From: Pseudooceanicola onchidii
Lineage (GTDB): Bacteria > Pseudomonadota > Alphaproteobacteria > Rhodobacterales > Rhodobacteraceae
Direction: 5' to 3'
DNA: 64,000 nt
NCBI RefSeq assembly: GCF_004959925.1
Contig: NZ_SPUW01000002.1
Span: 1 to 64,000, forward strand
Below the pieces are notes generated by a model, which worked only from the letters and a program-made list of their open reading frames with translations, had not been told where the DNA came from and did not search any database. The number at the start of each line of letters is the position of its first letter. Position 1 is the first letter of the stretch. Shown here piece by piece: positions 29,653-38,505 of the stretch. Position numbers and translations under genes: made by a program.

Positions 29653-29856
29653 ATGAAGCGCATTGCCGCACTTTCGCTGATCGCCGCACTTGCCGCGACC
29701 GGCGCGTCCGCAAACAACACCAAACCGACCGTTTCCTCCCAGGGCGCCTTCCTTGGTGGTCTTGGCGGAGCCGGCGTTGCAACCGGCGCGATCATCGCCG
29801 GCGCGATCGCCGTTGGCGTCGTGGTTGCTGCGACCGAATCCTCTTCCGGCACCTGA
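29653..29856 (+). CDS. Small secreted Gly/Ala-rich protein
   Basis: A 67-aa protein with a signal peptide (about 20 residues, ASA-N cleavage) and a mature part containing a glycine/alanine-rich hydrophobic stretch (GGLGGAGVATGAIIAGAIAV). ATG at 29653 follows GAGGAG. It lies just upstream of the Wza-like gene in a surface-polysaccharide region. The function is unknown; it may sit in the membrane or self-assemble. Its own terminator follows 30 bp after the stop, so it is transcribed alone. Confidence 0.65.
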   Translation: MKRIAALSLIAALAATGASANNTKPTVSSQGAFLGGLGGAGVATGAIIAGAIAVGVVVAATESSSGT

Positions 29857-29888
29857 TCCGGAACGGAAACGGGCCCGTGGCCCAGGAA

Positions 29889-29916
29889 ATGCCCCGCTTT
29901 ACGGCGGGGCTTTTTC
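29889..29916 (+). terminator. Terminator of the small Gly/Ala-rich gene
   Basis: GCCCCGC (29891-29897) pairs with GCGGGGC (29904-29910) and is followed by TTTTT. Confidence 0.85.
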
Positions 29917-30063
29917 GTTTCGGCGGGTCCTTCGTTCCATCGGGACGTGTCGGCACCAACAGGCCACACTCCAGGTTCGATTCCGCGGCCACGACGGCGT
30001 CAAGTCTTGAAACAGAGCCAAGAATCGTCGACTTAGGGACGTCGCTGCCAACGGGAACCCGGA

Positions 30064-31404
30064 ATGAAAAAGCTTTTCGCACTGCTCAGCCTCACAGTCA
30101 TGACCGGGTGCGGAACGGCCTATATCTCCTCCAAGGTTGTCGACAACGACGATGTGTCGATCGTCGAGATGACCCGGGTCTCCGTTCAGGCGGCCAATGC
30201 CTCGACCTACACGCCGAAAGATCTTCCGCAGGTTTTCTTTGCGTCTGCCGGCGGTCCCTCGGCCGGACGTGGCGCCGGGCCTCTGCCGCCGACGGCCGTT
30301 GATCCTGAACGACGCCCCGCTGCCCTGACCCTGCGTGTCCCGCCGCAACCCGCCCGTCGCCCCTATACCATCGGCGTTGGCGACGTGCTGCTGTTGGCCA
30401 CGCGCGGCAATGCCTCGACCGTGGAAGAGCTGAGCGGCCTGCTTGCGGCGCAGAACCGGCGGCAGGGCTATACGGTGCAGGATGACGGGGCCATCGCGAT
30501 TCCCGAGGTCGGCCGTGTGATGGTGGCGGGCAAGACGCTGGAAGAAACCGAAGCGGAATTGTTTCAACGCCTTGTCGAGAACCAGATCGATCCGTCGTTC
30601 AGCGTCGAGATCGCGGAGTTCAACTCTCAGCGGGTCGCGATCGGCGGGGCCGTCGCGAACCCGACCGTGCAGGCGATCACCCTGACCGATCTGACGCTTG
30701 ACCAGGCGCTTTCGGCCGCCGGAGGGATCAACAGCAAGGATCTCGACTATGCGTCGATCCGCATCTATCGCGACGGGTCGCTTTACCAGATCCCGCTCGA
30801 GAACTACCTGTCCGAGCCCCAGTTGCAAAAACTGCGCCTGACTGCGGGCGACAGCGTCTTTGTCGACACGGAATATGAACTGGAACGCGCCCGCGCCTAT
30901 TTCGAAGAACAGATCCAGCTGGCGCAATTCCGGCAGACCGCGCGAACCCAGGCGCTGAACGAACTGCAAGCCGAGATGGACATACGCCGCAATGCCCTGC
31001 AGGAGCAGCGCGAAAACTTCAAGGATCGCATGGACCTGGACGGCGTGGACCGCGATTACGTCTACCTGACAGGCGAGGTCAACACGCCCAGCCGTTACCC
31101 CATGCCCTTCGGTCGCCAAAGCACGCTGGCCGACGCGCTGTATTCGTCGGGCGGGTTTGCGAACAACACGGGCAACCCCTCGCAGATCTATGTCCTGCGC
31201 GGGTCGGATAGCGCGGTCGCCCCCGTGACGGCCTATCGCCTCGACGCCCGGAACGCCGTGAACCTGACGCTCGCCACGCTGTTCGAGATGCGTCCGAACG
31301 ACATCGTGTTCATTGCCGAACAGCCGATCACGCGCTGGAACCGTGTCGTGCAGCAGATCGTGCCGACTCTGCTGACCTCCGGCGCGGCGCTTGCCTCCAA
31401 CTGA
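30064..31404 (+). CDS. Wza/ExoF-type outer-membrane polysaccharide export lipoprotein
   Basis: A 446-aa lipoprotein (lipobox VMTGC with Cys16) with the polysaccharide-export domain opening YTIGVGDVLLLATRG and a following SLBB-type beta-grasp region (about 190-290). A coiled coil of about 50 residues (EEQIQLAQFRQTARTQALN region) is inserted before a second SLBB-like segment with YVYLTGEVNTPSRYPMP. It should form the outer-membrane channel for the polymer handled by the BY-kinase gene upstream. It is divergent in layout from the sulfotransferase gene, whose 3' end it meets. Confidence 0.88.
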   Translation: MKKLFALLSLTVMTGCGTAYISSKVVDNDDVSIVEMTRVSVQAANASTYTPKDLPQVFFASAGGPSAGRGAGPLPPTAVDPERRPAALTLRVPPQPARRPYTIGVGDVLLLATRGNASTVEELSGLLAAQNRRQGYTVQDDGAIAIPEVGRVMVAGKTLEETEAELFQRLVENQIDPSFSVEIAEFNSQRVAIGGAVANPTVQAITLTDLTLDQALSAAGGINSKDLDYASIRIYRDGSLYQIPLENYLSEPQLQKLRLTAGDSVFVDTEYELERARAYFEEQIQLAQFRQTARTQALNELQAEMDIRRNALQEQRENFKDRMDLDGVDRDYVYLTGEVNTPSRYPMPFGRQSTLADALYSSGGFANNTGNPSQIYVLRGSDSAVAPVTAYRLDARNAVNLTLATLFEMRPNDIVFIAEQPITRWNRVVQQIVPTLLTSGAALASN

Positions 31405-31414
31405 TTGCGGGCCG

Positions 31415-32404
31415 TCACGCCGCATGCCGTGTGCCTTGCAATGCCAGGCGACGGGCCAACCTGATCCAGTATTCGGGGCGAATGTCTTCGCGATATAACG
31501 TCGTGTCCGGAGGTGTCGGGGCAGAGAGTGTCCAGCCCGGCTGCACCTTGCGCACGCGATTGGCCAGCCGGTCGTTCTGCGGCGCGCAGCATTCCGACAG
31601 GCGGCGCATTTCGGCCCGCGTGAAGATACACCCGGGACGATCGCCCCCGTATTCGAGGTCATATGCTTCTGCGGCCGCCCGTCGGATCGCGCCATCCGGG
31701 CTTGGCCCGCCGGCGACAACATGGGCCGCCCAGACCGGCAGCGGCGGCGGAGACCGATTGTCGTGACGGCTCATAGGCGGGATCGGGACCGCTGGCATCA
31801 CCGATGCCATCACTTCGCGCAGCAAGCCATGAGGCGAGGTGGCGGCGCGCGCGTAATCCACCAAACGGATCGCGTTGACGTCAAATTCTTCGCGCAAACC
31901 GTCATAGAGGCGGGTGTAATCGCACCACAGCCCATCGACCTGGCCGGTATCGATGGCCTCGTCCACGATCCGGGCCGGGGGCGGCGGTGGCGTCGATTGA
32001 GACACCTCGAGATAGACCGCCTGGAGAAACTGCCACTGGCATCGCAGCACACATATGACTTGTATGTCGTAACCGTCGAAGATCGCGGCGAGATCCCGGA
32101 AGTCCACCGTCCCGCCACGCCCGCCCGCGCGAGAGAACTCTTCGCTCGACAATAGCAGGGTGACGTCACTGTCCCGCCATCGCTGCGCCAGTTGCTGCAG
32201 TCCCGCGCGGCCACCGTTCGCCGACCGATAGGCCTCGGGCAACGCAATCCAATCCGTGAGATAGCCGTGATGTCCCGTGTGCCGACCGAGATCAGGATAG
32301 ATGACCCCATGGTCGGCGAGCGTGTTGCGCAGGTCGTGCAGCCGGTTCTGGATCATCGTCGTGCCGGTCTTGTGGGTGCCGATGTGGAGGACGAGCCTAG
32401 GCAT
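31415..32404 (-). CDS. Sulfotransferase-like protein of the capsule locus
   Basis: A 329-aa protein beginning with a P-loop-like 5'-phosphosulfate binding motif, HIGTHKTGTT, at residues about 6-15, characteristic of PAPS-dependent sulfotransferases. The segment VTLLLSSEEFSRAG and a central VICVLRCQWQFLQAVY resemble the 3'-phosphate binding region. Placement at the end of the capsule transcript suggests that it sulfates a sugar of the exported polymer. The ATG at 32404 overlaps the stop of the preceding gene by 8 bp; a 43-residue upstream extension was rejected. Confidence 0.7.
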   Translation of the reverse strand: MPRLVLHIGTHKTGTTMIQNRLHDLRNTLADHGVIYPDLGRHTGHHGYLTDWIALPEAYRSANGGRAGLQQLAQRWRDSDVTLLLSSEEFSRAGGRGGTVDFRDLAAIFDGYDIQVICVLRCQWQFLQAVYLEVSQSTPPPPPARIVDEAIDTGQVDGLWCDYTRLYDGLREEFDVNAIRLVDYARAATSPHGLLREVMASVMPAVPIPPMSRHDNRSPPPLPVWAAHVVAGGPSPDGAIRRAAAEAYDLEYGGDRPGCIFTRAEMRRLSECCAPQNDRLANRVRKVQPGWTLSAPTPPDTTLYREDIRPEYWIRLARRLALQGTRHAA

Positions 32405-34646
32405 GATCCTGCCTCTGCTCAGCTTGGCCCCGCCGCCTGGATCCTGTCGCCTCGGCCAAGACGTCAAGGTTACAGTGACCGAAAACCTCTGTCGGTTCCA
32501 GCATCGCCTTTTCGGCCCATTCGTTCCATGCATTCACGAAAAGCTCGCCCCGGTAGGACTGCTGCAGGGGACCCTCGCATAGCCGTGTCAGCCAGTAGCG
32601 AAACGCTGCCGGCGTGCCGCCCCTGGCGATATGCGCCTGCGCGCCACGCCGTGCGGTGTTGTCCCACGACGGCATGATTCCAGCGATGGTCCGGTCCGGC
32701 AGGGTCTTACGATACCTTTGGCTCAGCGCGTGATTAGCGACCGAGCTGTAATCGTAGATCAGTCCACCGAAATCATGCGCCGGAGGCGGATGGAGCGTCG
32801 AACCCGCCGGACCGCCATGGACATAACTCGTCGGCGCCACCACACCGTGCGGCGGCATTTCCACCCAGAAATCGAATAGATCCTCTGCTACGGACGACCG
32901 GCCCGAGACATGGAAGCAGACCGCGCCCAATTCGACTGGGCCGATTCCCGCCTCCCTCCAGGCGCGGCGCATGCGCGCCACGTTCTGCATCGGGGCAGGC
33001 ATGTCTTCGGGCCGGTAGATCACGAAACGCGGGCGGCGCCCGTCCGGACGCTGGTAGCGCGGATCGCGCATGTAGGGCAGGGTCGATTCGACCAGCCTCT
33101 GCTCGAAACCCGGACTGTAGTCCTGCTCGATCAACACGTCCCCGCTAAGACCGTCCCAGTTACGCCGCCAGCTTTCGTTGGCCCAGCACAGGTAGAAGGG
33201 AAAATCGATGTCCGGTCTGGCCATCAACTGGTCCATCGGCTTGTGCAGCAACCGCTGCGTCCCGAAGGCGTAATGGTAGACACAGAAGGCATCAACGCCC
33301 GCCTGCCGGGCCAGCCTTGCCTGATCCTGCATGACGTCCGGCGAACGCAGATCGTAGTAGCCCAGGGCCCCGGGGCGCATGGGTTGAAGATGGCCGGGGA
33401 AGGCCGAGGTCGCAGCTGCGACGCCCCTCCATTCGCTGAAACCCGCGCCCCACCAGGCGTCGTTTTCCGGCGTCGGGTGGAACTGCGGCAGGTAAAACGC
33501 CGAGACATACCTGGGCGCCGGTGGCGCGGGCCTGTAATCCCGAGACAGGGCAGAGACTTCGCGCACCTTCTGACCCGCCGCACTTGCCAGAACACCGATA
33601 CCCCGTTCGAAGGCATGTGCCAGCGTGCCGTCAATCTGCCCCTGCTCAACCTCGAACAGGTCTTCGGTGAGCCGCAGGCCCCGTATCATTCCGATCATCA
33701 GCGGCTTCAGCCAATAGATGGATCCCGCAGGAAACAGCGCCGTGTCCCGTGGCAGGTCGATCTCGACCCTGCGCAACATGGCCTCGGTCTTCGCTTTGTT
33801 CGATCCCCACCACCGGTCGAGATCATAACTCTGCCCGTCAGCGACCAGCATCGCGGCGTCGCGGTCCTCGACAAAGCGCGAAAGACGCTGTGCCGTCCCC
33901 GTGCCGGGCAGGATACCGTCGACCAGGTGGCGCCGCCACGTTACCCCGTCTGTACGATGCGGCGATTTCTTCGTGTGGATCTTGCAGACGGCATCATACC
34001 CCTCGAACGCCCCGGCGTTTACCAGGCGCACGAAGGGCAGGATATCCCGGCCCCGGTTCGGCATGGCGTGGATATATGCATCGGGGAATTCGCCTTCGAT
34101 CTTCTCGGCCAGGCGAGCTGTTTCCCGGCCCCGCCAGGTGAGGGTGATAAAAAGATCGGCCGCAATGTCGATCGTCCTCAGACGGTCACGAAACTCCGGC
34201 CACAGATCGGGATAGAAGATATGGAGATGGATGGCATAGGGCGCCTTCACGCGGGATGGATCGAAGCGCAGAGGTCTGGTTGCGCATTCCGGCAGGGATT
34301 CGACCGGCATGTTGCGCAGCGGCCGTCCCTCGTGTCGACCGGTCGAGAGATAATGCCCAAGCGGCGGCAGACCTGCGGACGCCACATCAGGATTGAGGTT
34401 CAGATAGGCTTGGGGGGAGAAGGCGCGATTGGGCTGCAAGCCGACGGCCTCTCCCCAAAGGACATAGTGTCGAAGCGGCGCGAGACGGAACACAGGGTTC
34501 AGACCGGGATGGGCGCGGATGTAGAATTCGCGATCGAAGGTTCCGCTGCGCCTGATCTGGCGAATGTAAGCCCCTTGCCTGATCCCGGGCACACACAGGC
34601 GTATCAACTTCCCGAGCCGGGTCAGGGCCAGTTGGAATCGGGTCAT
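32397..34646 (-). CDS. RgpF/WbsX-type polysaccharide biosynthesis protein (glycosyltransferase fusion)
   Basis: A 749-aa cytosolic protein. Residues about 130-330 match the rhamnan synthesis F domain (IHLHIFYPDLWPEFRDRL and PNRGRDILPFVRL). Residues about 375-720 match the WbsX glycosyltransferase / GH99-like domain (FYLPQFHPTPENDAWWGAGF, CWANESWRRNWDG and NAWNEWAEKAMLEP). Such proteins assemble rhamnose-containing or modified repeat units of capsules and O antigens. It lies between the sulfotransferase and the ABC permease on the same strand, so it is probably part of the capsule operon. Confidence 0.85.
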   Translation of the reverse strand: MTRFQLALTRLGKLIRLCVPGIRQGAYIRQIRRSGTFDREFYIRAHPGLNPVFRLAPLRHYVLWGEAVGLQPNRAFSPQAYLNLNPDVASAGLPPLGHYLSTGRHEGRPLRNMPVESLPECATRPLRFDPSRVKAPYAIHLHIFYPDLWPEFRDRLRTIDIAADLFITLTWRGRETARLAEKIEGEFPDAYIHAMPNRGRDILPFVRLVNAGAFEGYDAVCKIHTKKSPHRTDGVTWRRHLVDGILPGTGTAQRLSRFVEDRDAAMLVADGQSYDLDRWWGSNKAKTEAMLRRVEIDLPRDTALFPAGSIYWLKPLMIGMIRGLRLTEDLFEVEQGQIDGTLAHAFERGIGVLASAAGQKVREVSALSRDYRPAPPAPRYVSAFYLPQFHPTPENDAWWGAGFSEWRGVAAATSAFPGHLQPMRPGALGYYDLRSPDVMQDQARLARQAGVDAFCVYHYAFGTQRLLHKPMDQLMARPDIDFPFYLCWANESWRRNWDGLSGDVLIEQDYSPGFEQRLVESTLPYMRDPRYQRPDGRRPRFVIYRPEDMPAPMQNVARMRRAWREAGIGPVELGAVCFHVSGRSSVAEDLFDFWVEMPPHGVVAPTSYVHGGPAGSTLHPPPAHDFGGLIYDYSSVANHALSQRYRKTLPDRTIAGIMPSWDNTARRGAQAHIARGGTPAAFRYWLTRLCEGPLQQSYRGELFVNAWNEWAEKAMLEPTEVFGHCNLDVLAEATGSRRRGQAEQRQDHA

Positions 34647-34722
34647 GCGAACCTCCGTCCTATCATGGGAAGATCATGCCTGCGAAAGCTTAAGCCGGAC
34701 TGAATCTCGCCGCAGTTTCACC

Positions 34723-35490
34723 TCAGTTTCGACACAAAAGATCGCGGGCTCCGCGGCGTAGCATCAGCAGTCCTAGGGCCAATAGCACCAGCGCGGCGGC
34801 CACTGGATATAGGGGCACCCACCCGTCCGGCCGGTACCATTCGTACAGGCCCGACCGCATCGTGGTGATCACGTGGACAAGCGGGTTGATCCAGATCCAG
34901 TCGCGGAATGGCGGCGGGATGGCCTCTGGCAAAAATAGGATGCCCGAGGCCAGAAAGGCCGGACGGTTGAGAATTGCCCAAACCCTTTCCCAGATCGGCC
35001 ACCGCTCGAATAGGTAGGCATTGACGACCCCCAGCCCCAACCCCAGCAAGGCGCATGATCCAAGGCTTGAGAGGATGAAAATTGGGTAGGCGATGCGGTG
35101 CCCTGTCCACAGGATCATGCCGCCCAGCACCAGCGCCACCACGATCGTATGCGTCAGGAAATTCAGGAAAAACCTGGCGAGGACCGCATCGATCCAAGTG
35201 ATCGCGGGATAGGCCATCAGCGGGCGGGAATAGCGCAGCGCGACGCCTATTTTCTGGGACAGATCCGCGTAGATGGCGAAGGGAAGGTATCCGCTGGCGT
35301 AGAAAAGCGCAAAGTCCCGGCCAAGCGGTGGCGCATCGAAGGCCAGCGAAAAAATCCCCGCCAACACCGCCACGGCTGCAAGTGGTTCGAGGACCGCCCA
35401 GAGGTAGCCGCCGGGCGTGCGCCCGTAACTTGTTGCTATCTCACGGATCATCAGCGCGGTGATTGCGCGGGACGCAGAAAAGGAACGCAT
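34723..35490 (-). CDS. KpsM-like ABC transporter permease for capsular polysaccharide
   Basis: A 255-aa ABC-2 type permease with about six hydrophobic helices. It starts with a short cytosolic segment (MRSFSASRAITALMIREIATSYGRTPGGYLWAV region) in which the RxPGGYLWxxLEP motif is the typical polysaccharide-exporter signature. It should pair with the KpsT-like ATPase at 36828 although the two are encoded on opposite strands. The start codon is 84 bp from that of the KpsE-like gene across a shared divergent promoter region. Confidence 0.88.
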   Translation of the reverse strand: MRSFSASRAITALMIREIATSYGRTPGGYLWAVLEPLAAVAVLAGIFSLAFDAPPLGRDFALFYASGYLPFAIYADLSQKIGVALRYSRPLMAYPAITWIDAVLARFFLNFLTHTIVVALVLGGMILWTGHRIAYPIFILSSLGSCALLGLGLGVVNAYLFERWPIWERVWAILNRPAFLASGILFLPEAIPPPFRDWIWINPLVHVITTMRSGLYEWYRPDGWVPLYPVAAALVLLALGLLMLRRGARDLLCRN

Positions 35491-35510
35491 CGCCCCCCCT
35501 TGTTATCGGT

Positions 35511-35548
35511 TTCTTCACGCCCGAGTCGTACACCGGGAAAGTGAAGAA
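35511..35548. promoter_or_regulatory. Perfect 8-bp dyad in the divergent capsule promoter region
   Basis: TTCTTCAC (35511-35518) and GTGAAGAA (35541-35548) form an inverted repeat with 22 bp between the arms, in the middle of the 84-bp gap between the divergent permease and KpsE-like genes. It is a candidate operator for a regulator of both transcripts. No dedicated regulator gene lies in the locus. Confidence 0.45.
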
Positions 35549-35574
35549 CAAATTAGCAACATGGGGTCATCAAG

Positions 35575-36831
35575 ATGGCCAGTGCCACGCAGATCTCCGC
35601 GCATCCCAAGCGCAATAAGCCTTTGCCCGAGGCATTTCCGACCCTTGTGCCAAGCGCCGCTGCGACGCGGGGCACCGGTTTCGCCGCAGCCGCCCGCATG
35701 AGACTGCGCCATGCGATGATGCTGGCTGTCTTCATCCTCATGGTGCCTGGCCCGGTCGGAGTTGCGACGTGGTACATGCTGACCCGGGCGCAACCGCAGT
35801 TTGCCGCGACCTTCGGCTTTGTGATCCACAGCGAAGGCGACGGGGCCTCTGGCGGGTTCCTGTCCGCTTTGCCTGCGATCGGGTCGTTAAGCGGGAGTTC
35901 GTCGAAGGATACCGACGTTTTGGCGCGGTTCCTGCAATCCCAGACGGTCGTTGCCGACCTGAACCACTCACTAAACCTGGAGGAGGCCTGGTCCGCCCAC
36001 CATGCTCAGGACCCCGTTTTTGCCCTGAAACCTGACGGCACGATTGAGGATCTAGCCCGCTTCTGGCGGCGCATGGTGCGGGTTCACTACGATTACTCCG
36101 CGGGATTGATGGAGGTCGAGGTGCGAAGCTTCGCGCCTCAACATGCCCTCACCATTGCGGACGCCTTGGAACGGGCAGCTTCTGACCTGGTGAACCGGCT
36201 CAGCGGGATCGCCCGCGAAGACCGGCTGAAACACGCCACCGCCGAACTTGACCGGGCCGAGGCAGACCTGGTGAACGCGCGGGAAGCCCTGACCACATTC
36301 CGGGCGCGGCATCAGATGATTGACCCCATGACCGATCTGGAAGGCGACATGCAGGTGATCGCGGGGCTTCAACAGCAACTGACAGAAGAGCGGATCGCGC
36401 GTGATGTATTGTTTCAGACCCTGGCCGAGGCCAAGTCAGCCAAGCGGCGGGAGGATAGCGGCGACTTTCGCATCCGGCAAAGTGATCGACGCATAGCCAT
36501 CATCGAAAACCGGATCGCCGAAGAGAAACAGAAGATCAACGGAACGGACGGACGCCGAAACTACGCCAAGCTGATGGGTGACTTCGAACGCCTGACCGTC
36601 GGCGTCGAGATCGCCCAACAGGGTTTTGTCACGGCGCTCGCCGCGCGGGAAGCGGCGCGGATCGAAGCGGACAGGCAAAGCAGGTACGTCGCGACCTACG
36701 CTACCGCAGGGCTGCCGGAACGGGCCCTTTATCCAAGGTCCTGGCAGATCATCACCCTTGTCGCAGTGGGGGCGTTCCTGATCTGGTCGATCCTGATGCT
36801 CGTCATCTACGGATTGCGGGATCGCCAGTGA
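35575..36831 (+). CDS. KpsE-like capsule export inner-membrane protein (PCP-3)
   Basis: A 418-aa protein with two transmembrane helices (about 48-66 and 392-414) bracketing a large periplasmic coiled-coil region, the layout of KpsE/CtrB polysaccharide co-polymerases. No kinase domain is present. It connects the ABC exporter to the outer-membrane channel. The first 40 residues are a basic, proline-containing cytosolic segment. Its TGA overlaps the KpsT-like ATG by 4 bp. Confidence 0.85.
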   Translation: MASATQISAHPKRNKPLPEAFPTLVPSAAATRGTGFAAAARMRLRHAMMLAVFILMVPGPVGVATWYMLTRAQPQFAATFGFVIHSEGDGASGGFLSALPAIGSLSGSSSKDTDVLARFLQSQTVVADLNHSLNLEEAWSAHHAQDPVFALKPDGTIEDLARFWRRMVRVHYDYSAGLMEVEVRSFAPQHALTIADALERAASDLVNRLSGIAREDRLKHATAELDRAEADLVNAREALTTFRARHQMIDPMTDLEGDMQVIAGLQQQLTEERIARDVLFQTLAEAKSAKRREDSGDFRIRQSDRRIAIIENRIAEEKQKINGTDGRRNYAKLMGDFERLTVGVEIAQQGFVTALAAREAARIEADRQSRYVATYATAGLPERALYPRSWQIITLVAVGAFLIWSILMLVIYGLRDRQ

Positions 36832-37508
36832 TGCTGGCTTTGGAGTCTGTCAGCAAGACATTCTCGTCGGGGCGGCAGCGAACGATCGTGGCACGTGATC
36901 TCAGCTTTGCCTTCCCGCAGGGGCAGGCGATGGCCTTGCTGGGGCGCAATGGCGCCGGGAAGTCCAGTCTACTGCAATTGCTGTCAGGAACCTTGCGGCC
37001 TGACCGGGGACGGGTTCTTCGACATGGCAGCGTTTCTTGGCCGGTCGGCTTTCAGGGCAGCTTTCACCCCGATCTGACGGGGGCCGAAAACACCCGCTTC
37101 GTCGCGCGGCTGTACGGCATCGACACGACAGATCTGGCGGACTACGTATCGGACTTTGCGGACCTTGGCGGCCACTTTCACCAGCCCGTCCGGGTGTATT
37201 CGGCCGGCATGAAGGCGCGGCTGGCATTTGCGATATCCACGGGCATCCCGTTCGACACCTATCTGATAGACGAAGTCACCTCGGTCGGGGACGGCGCATT
37301 CCGGTCCCGCAGCGAAAACGTCCTGCGTGCGCGGCTTTCACGTTCAAGCGCCATCGTCGTATCCCATTCGATGGACCTGTTGGCACGTCTTTGCACGTCA
37401 GGGGCCGTACTCGAGAACGGCCGTATATTTTTCTACGCCAAGGTCGCCCGTGCGATCGAGCATCACGAACATCGGATGCAGGGCCGGTATCCGCCGTGGT
37501 TGGTCTAG
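36828..37508 (+). CDS. KpsT-like ABC transporter ATP-binding protein
   Basis: A 226-aa ATPase with Walker A LLGRNGAGKSSLLQLLSG, the signature VYSAGMKARLAFA and Walker B TYLIDEVTS, where glutamate is the catalytic base. The short size without a C-terminal carbohydrate-binding domain puts it with the KpsT/CtrD family rather than Wzt. It energises the KpsM-like permease. It is encoded between KpsE and the glycosyltransferase, with the latter starting right after its stop. Confidence 0.92.
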   Translation: MMLALESVSKTFSSGRQRTIVARDLSFAFPQGQAMALLGRNGAGKSSLLQLLSGTLRPDRGRVLRHGSVSWPVGFQGSFHPDLTGAENTRFVARLYGIDTTDLADYVSDFADLGGHFHQPVRVYSAGMKARLAFAISTGIPFDTYLIDEVTSVGDGAFRSRSENVLRARLSRSSAIVVSHSMDLLARLCTSGAVLENGRIFFYAKVARAIEHHEHRMQGRYPPWLV

Positions 37509-37509
37509 G

Positions 37510-38394
37510 ATGGATGTCACGCTTCTCATGCCGGTGTTCAACGGTGCCCGGCATCTGCGCGACCAGCTGGACAGCCTTGCCAAGCAGACCGTTCTGCCCA
37601 GCGGATTGATCGTGTCCGACGACGGGTCCACCGATCAAAGCCGCGACATCGTGACGGAGTTCCAGAAGCACGCGCCGTTTCCAGTGCAGCTGCGGCACGG
37701 GCCACGGCGTGGATATCCACAGAACGTGATGGCCTTGTTGCAGTCGGTTCCTAACGGAATGATCGGCTTTTGTGATCAGGACGATATCTGGCTTCCCGAC
37801 AGGATAGCGCGTGGCCTTGAAGCACTTGCCACGCAAAAGGGGCTGGCAATCCACGTTGCAGCGCGTGCCTCCATAGGCGGACAGCCCCGCCGCCAAGTTC
37901 CGCGCCCGCCGGACATGTTTGCCACAGCGCTGATACAGAACCTTGCCCCCGCCAACGCCACGCTCATGAACGAAGCTGCGGCGCGGATCATCCGTCAGCT
38001 GATGCCCGGGCTGCGCAGTGCTCCGCCGTTTCCTGATTGGTGGATTTTCGGCGTGATTGCCGGGATCGAGGGGCAGATCATTTTTGATCCGAAGCCTGGC
38101 CTCCTCTACCGCGAACATGGCGGGAACCTGCTGGGCGATGCCCGCAGCGTTTCAGGCATTCGTCGTCGCATCCACTTTCTCTGCTCTGGCCAGTTCGGCG
38201 CGTGGTTGCATCAGAATACGCGCGCGCTGATGCAGGTCCGGCCGCATCTTGCGCCGCCCGCGATGGCGCGGCTCTCTGAATTCTCTGAAGCGCTCCTTAG
38301 CGGTCGCGCGCGTGATTGGCTGGCGCTTTCAGATCGCACCGGGTCAGGCGAGAAGCTGTTGCTGCGCGCTGCGGCAGGGATGCGCCTGATATGA
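37510..38394 (+). CDS. Family 2 glycosyltransferase
   Basis: A 294-aa GT-A enzyme with the N-terminal nucleotide-sugar fold MDVTLLMPVFNGARHL, the SDDGSTDQS loop and the metal-binding FCDQDDIWLP. The GT2 family transfers a sugar from an NDP-sugar to a polysaccharide. The C-terminal part ends in a basic amphipathic region suitable for membrane contact. It begins one base after the KpsT-like stop codon and is the last gene of the plus-strand capsule operon. Confidence 0.9.
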   Translation: MDVTLLMPVFNGARHLRDQLDSLAKQTVLPSGLIVSDDGSTDQSRDIVTEFQKHAPFPVQLRHGPRRGYPQNVMALLQSVPNGMIGFCDQDDIWLPDRIARGLEALATQKGLAIHVAARASIGGQPRRQVPRPPDMFATALIQNLAPANATLMNEAAARIIRQLMPGLRSAPPFPDWWIFGVIAGIEGQIIFDPKPGLLYREHGGNLLGDARSVSGIRRRIHFLCSGQFGAWLHQNTRALMQVRPHLAPPAMARLSEFSEALLSGRARDWLALSDRTGSGEKLLLRAAAGMRLI

Positions 38395-38505
38395 TACGAA
38401 TGCATCTCAAACCTTTGGCCATGGTCACGGCTCTGCCCGGTTTGCGCCACGCGAAGATCGACCCCCTGTCTCATCTTGCTTCCGGATCAAATCCGGGGGC
38501 AAACC

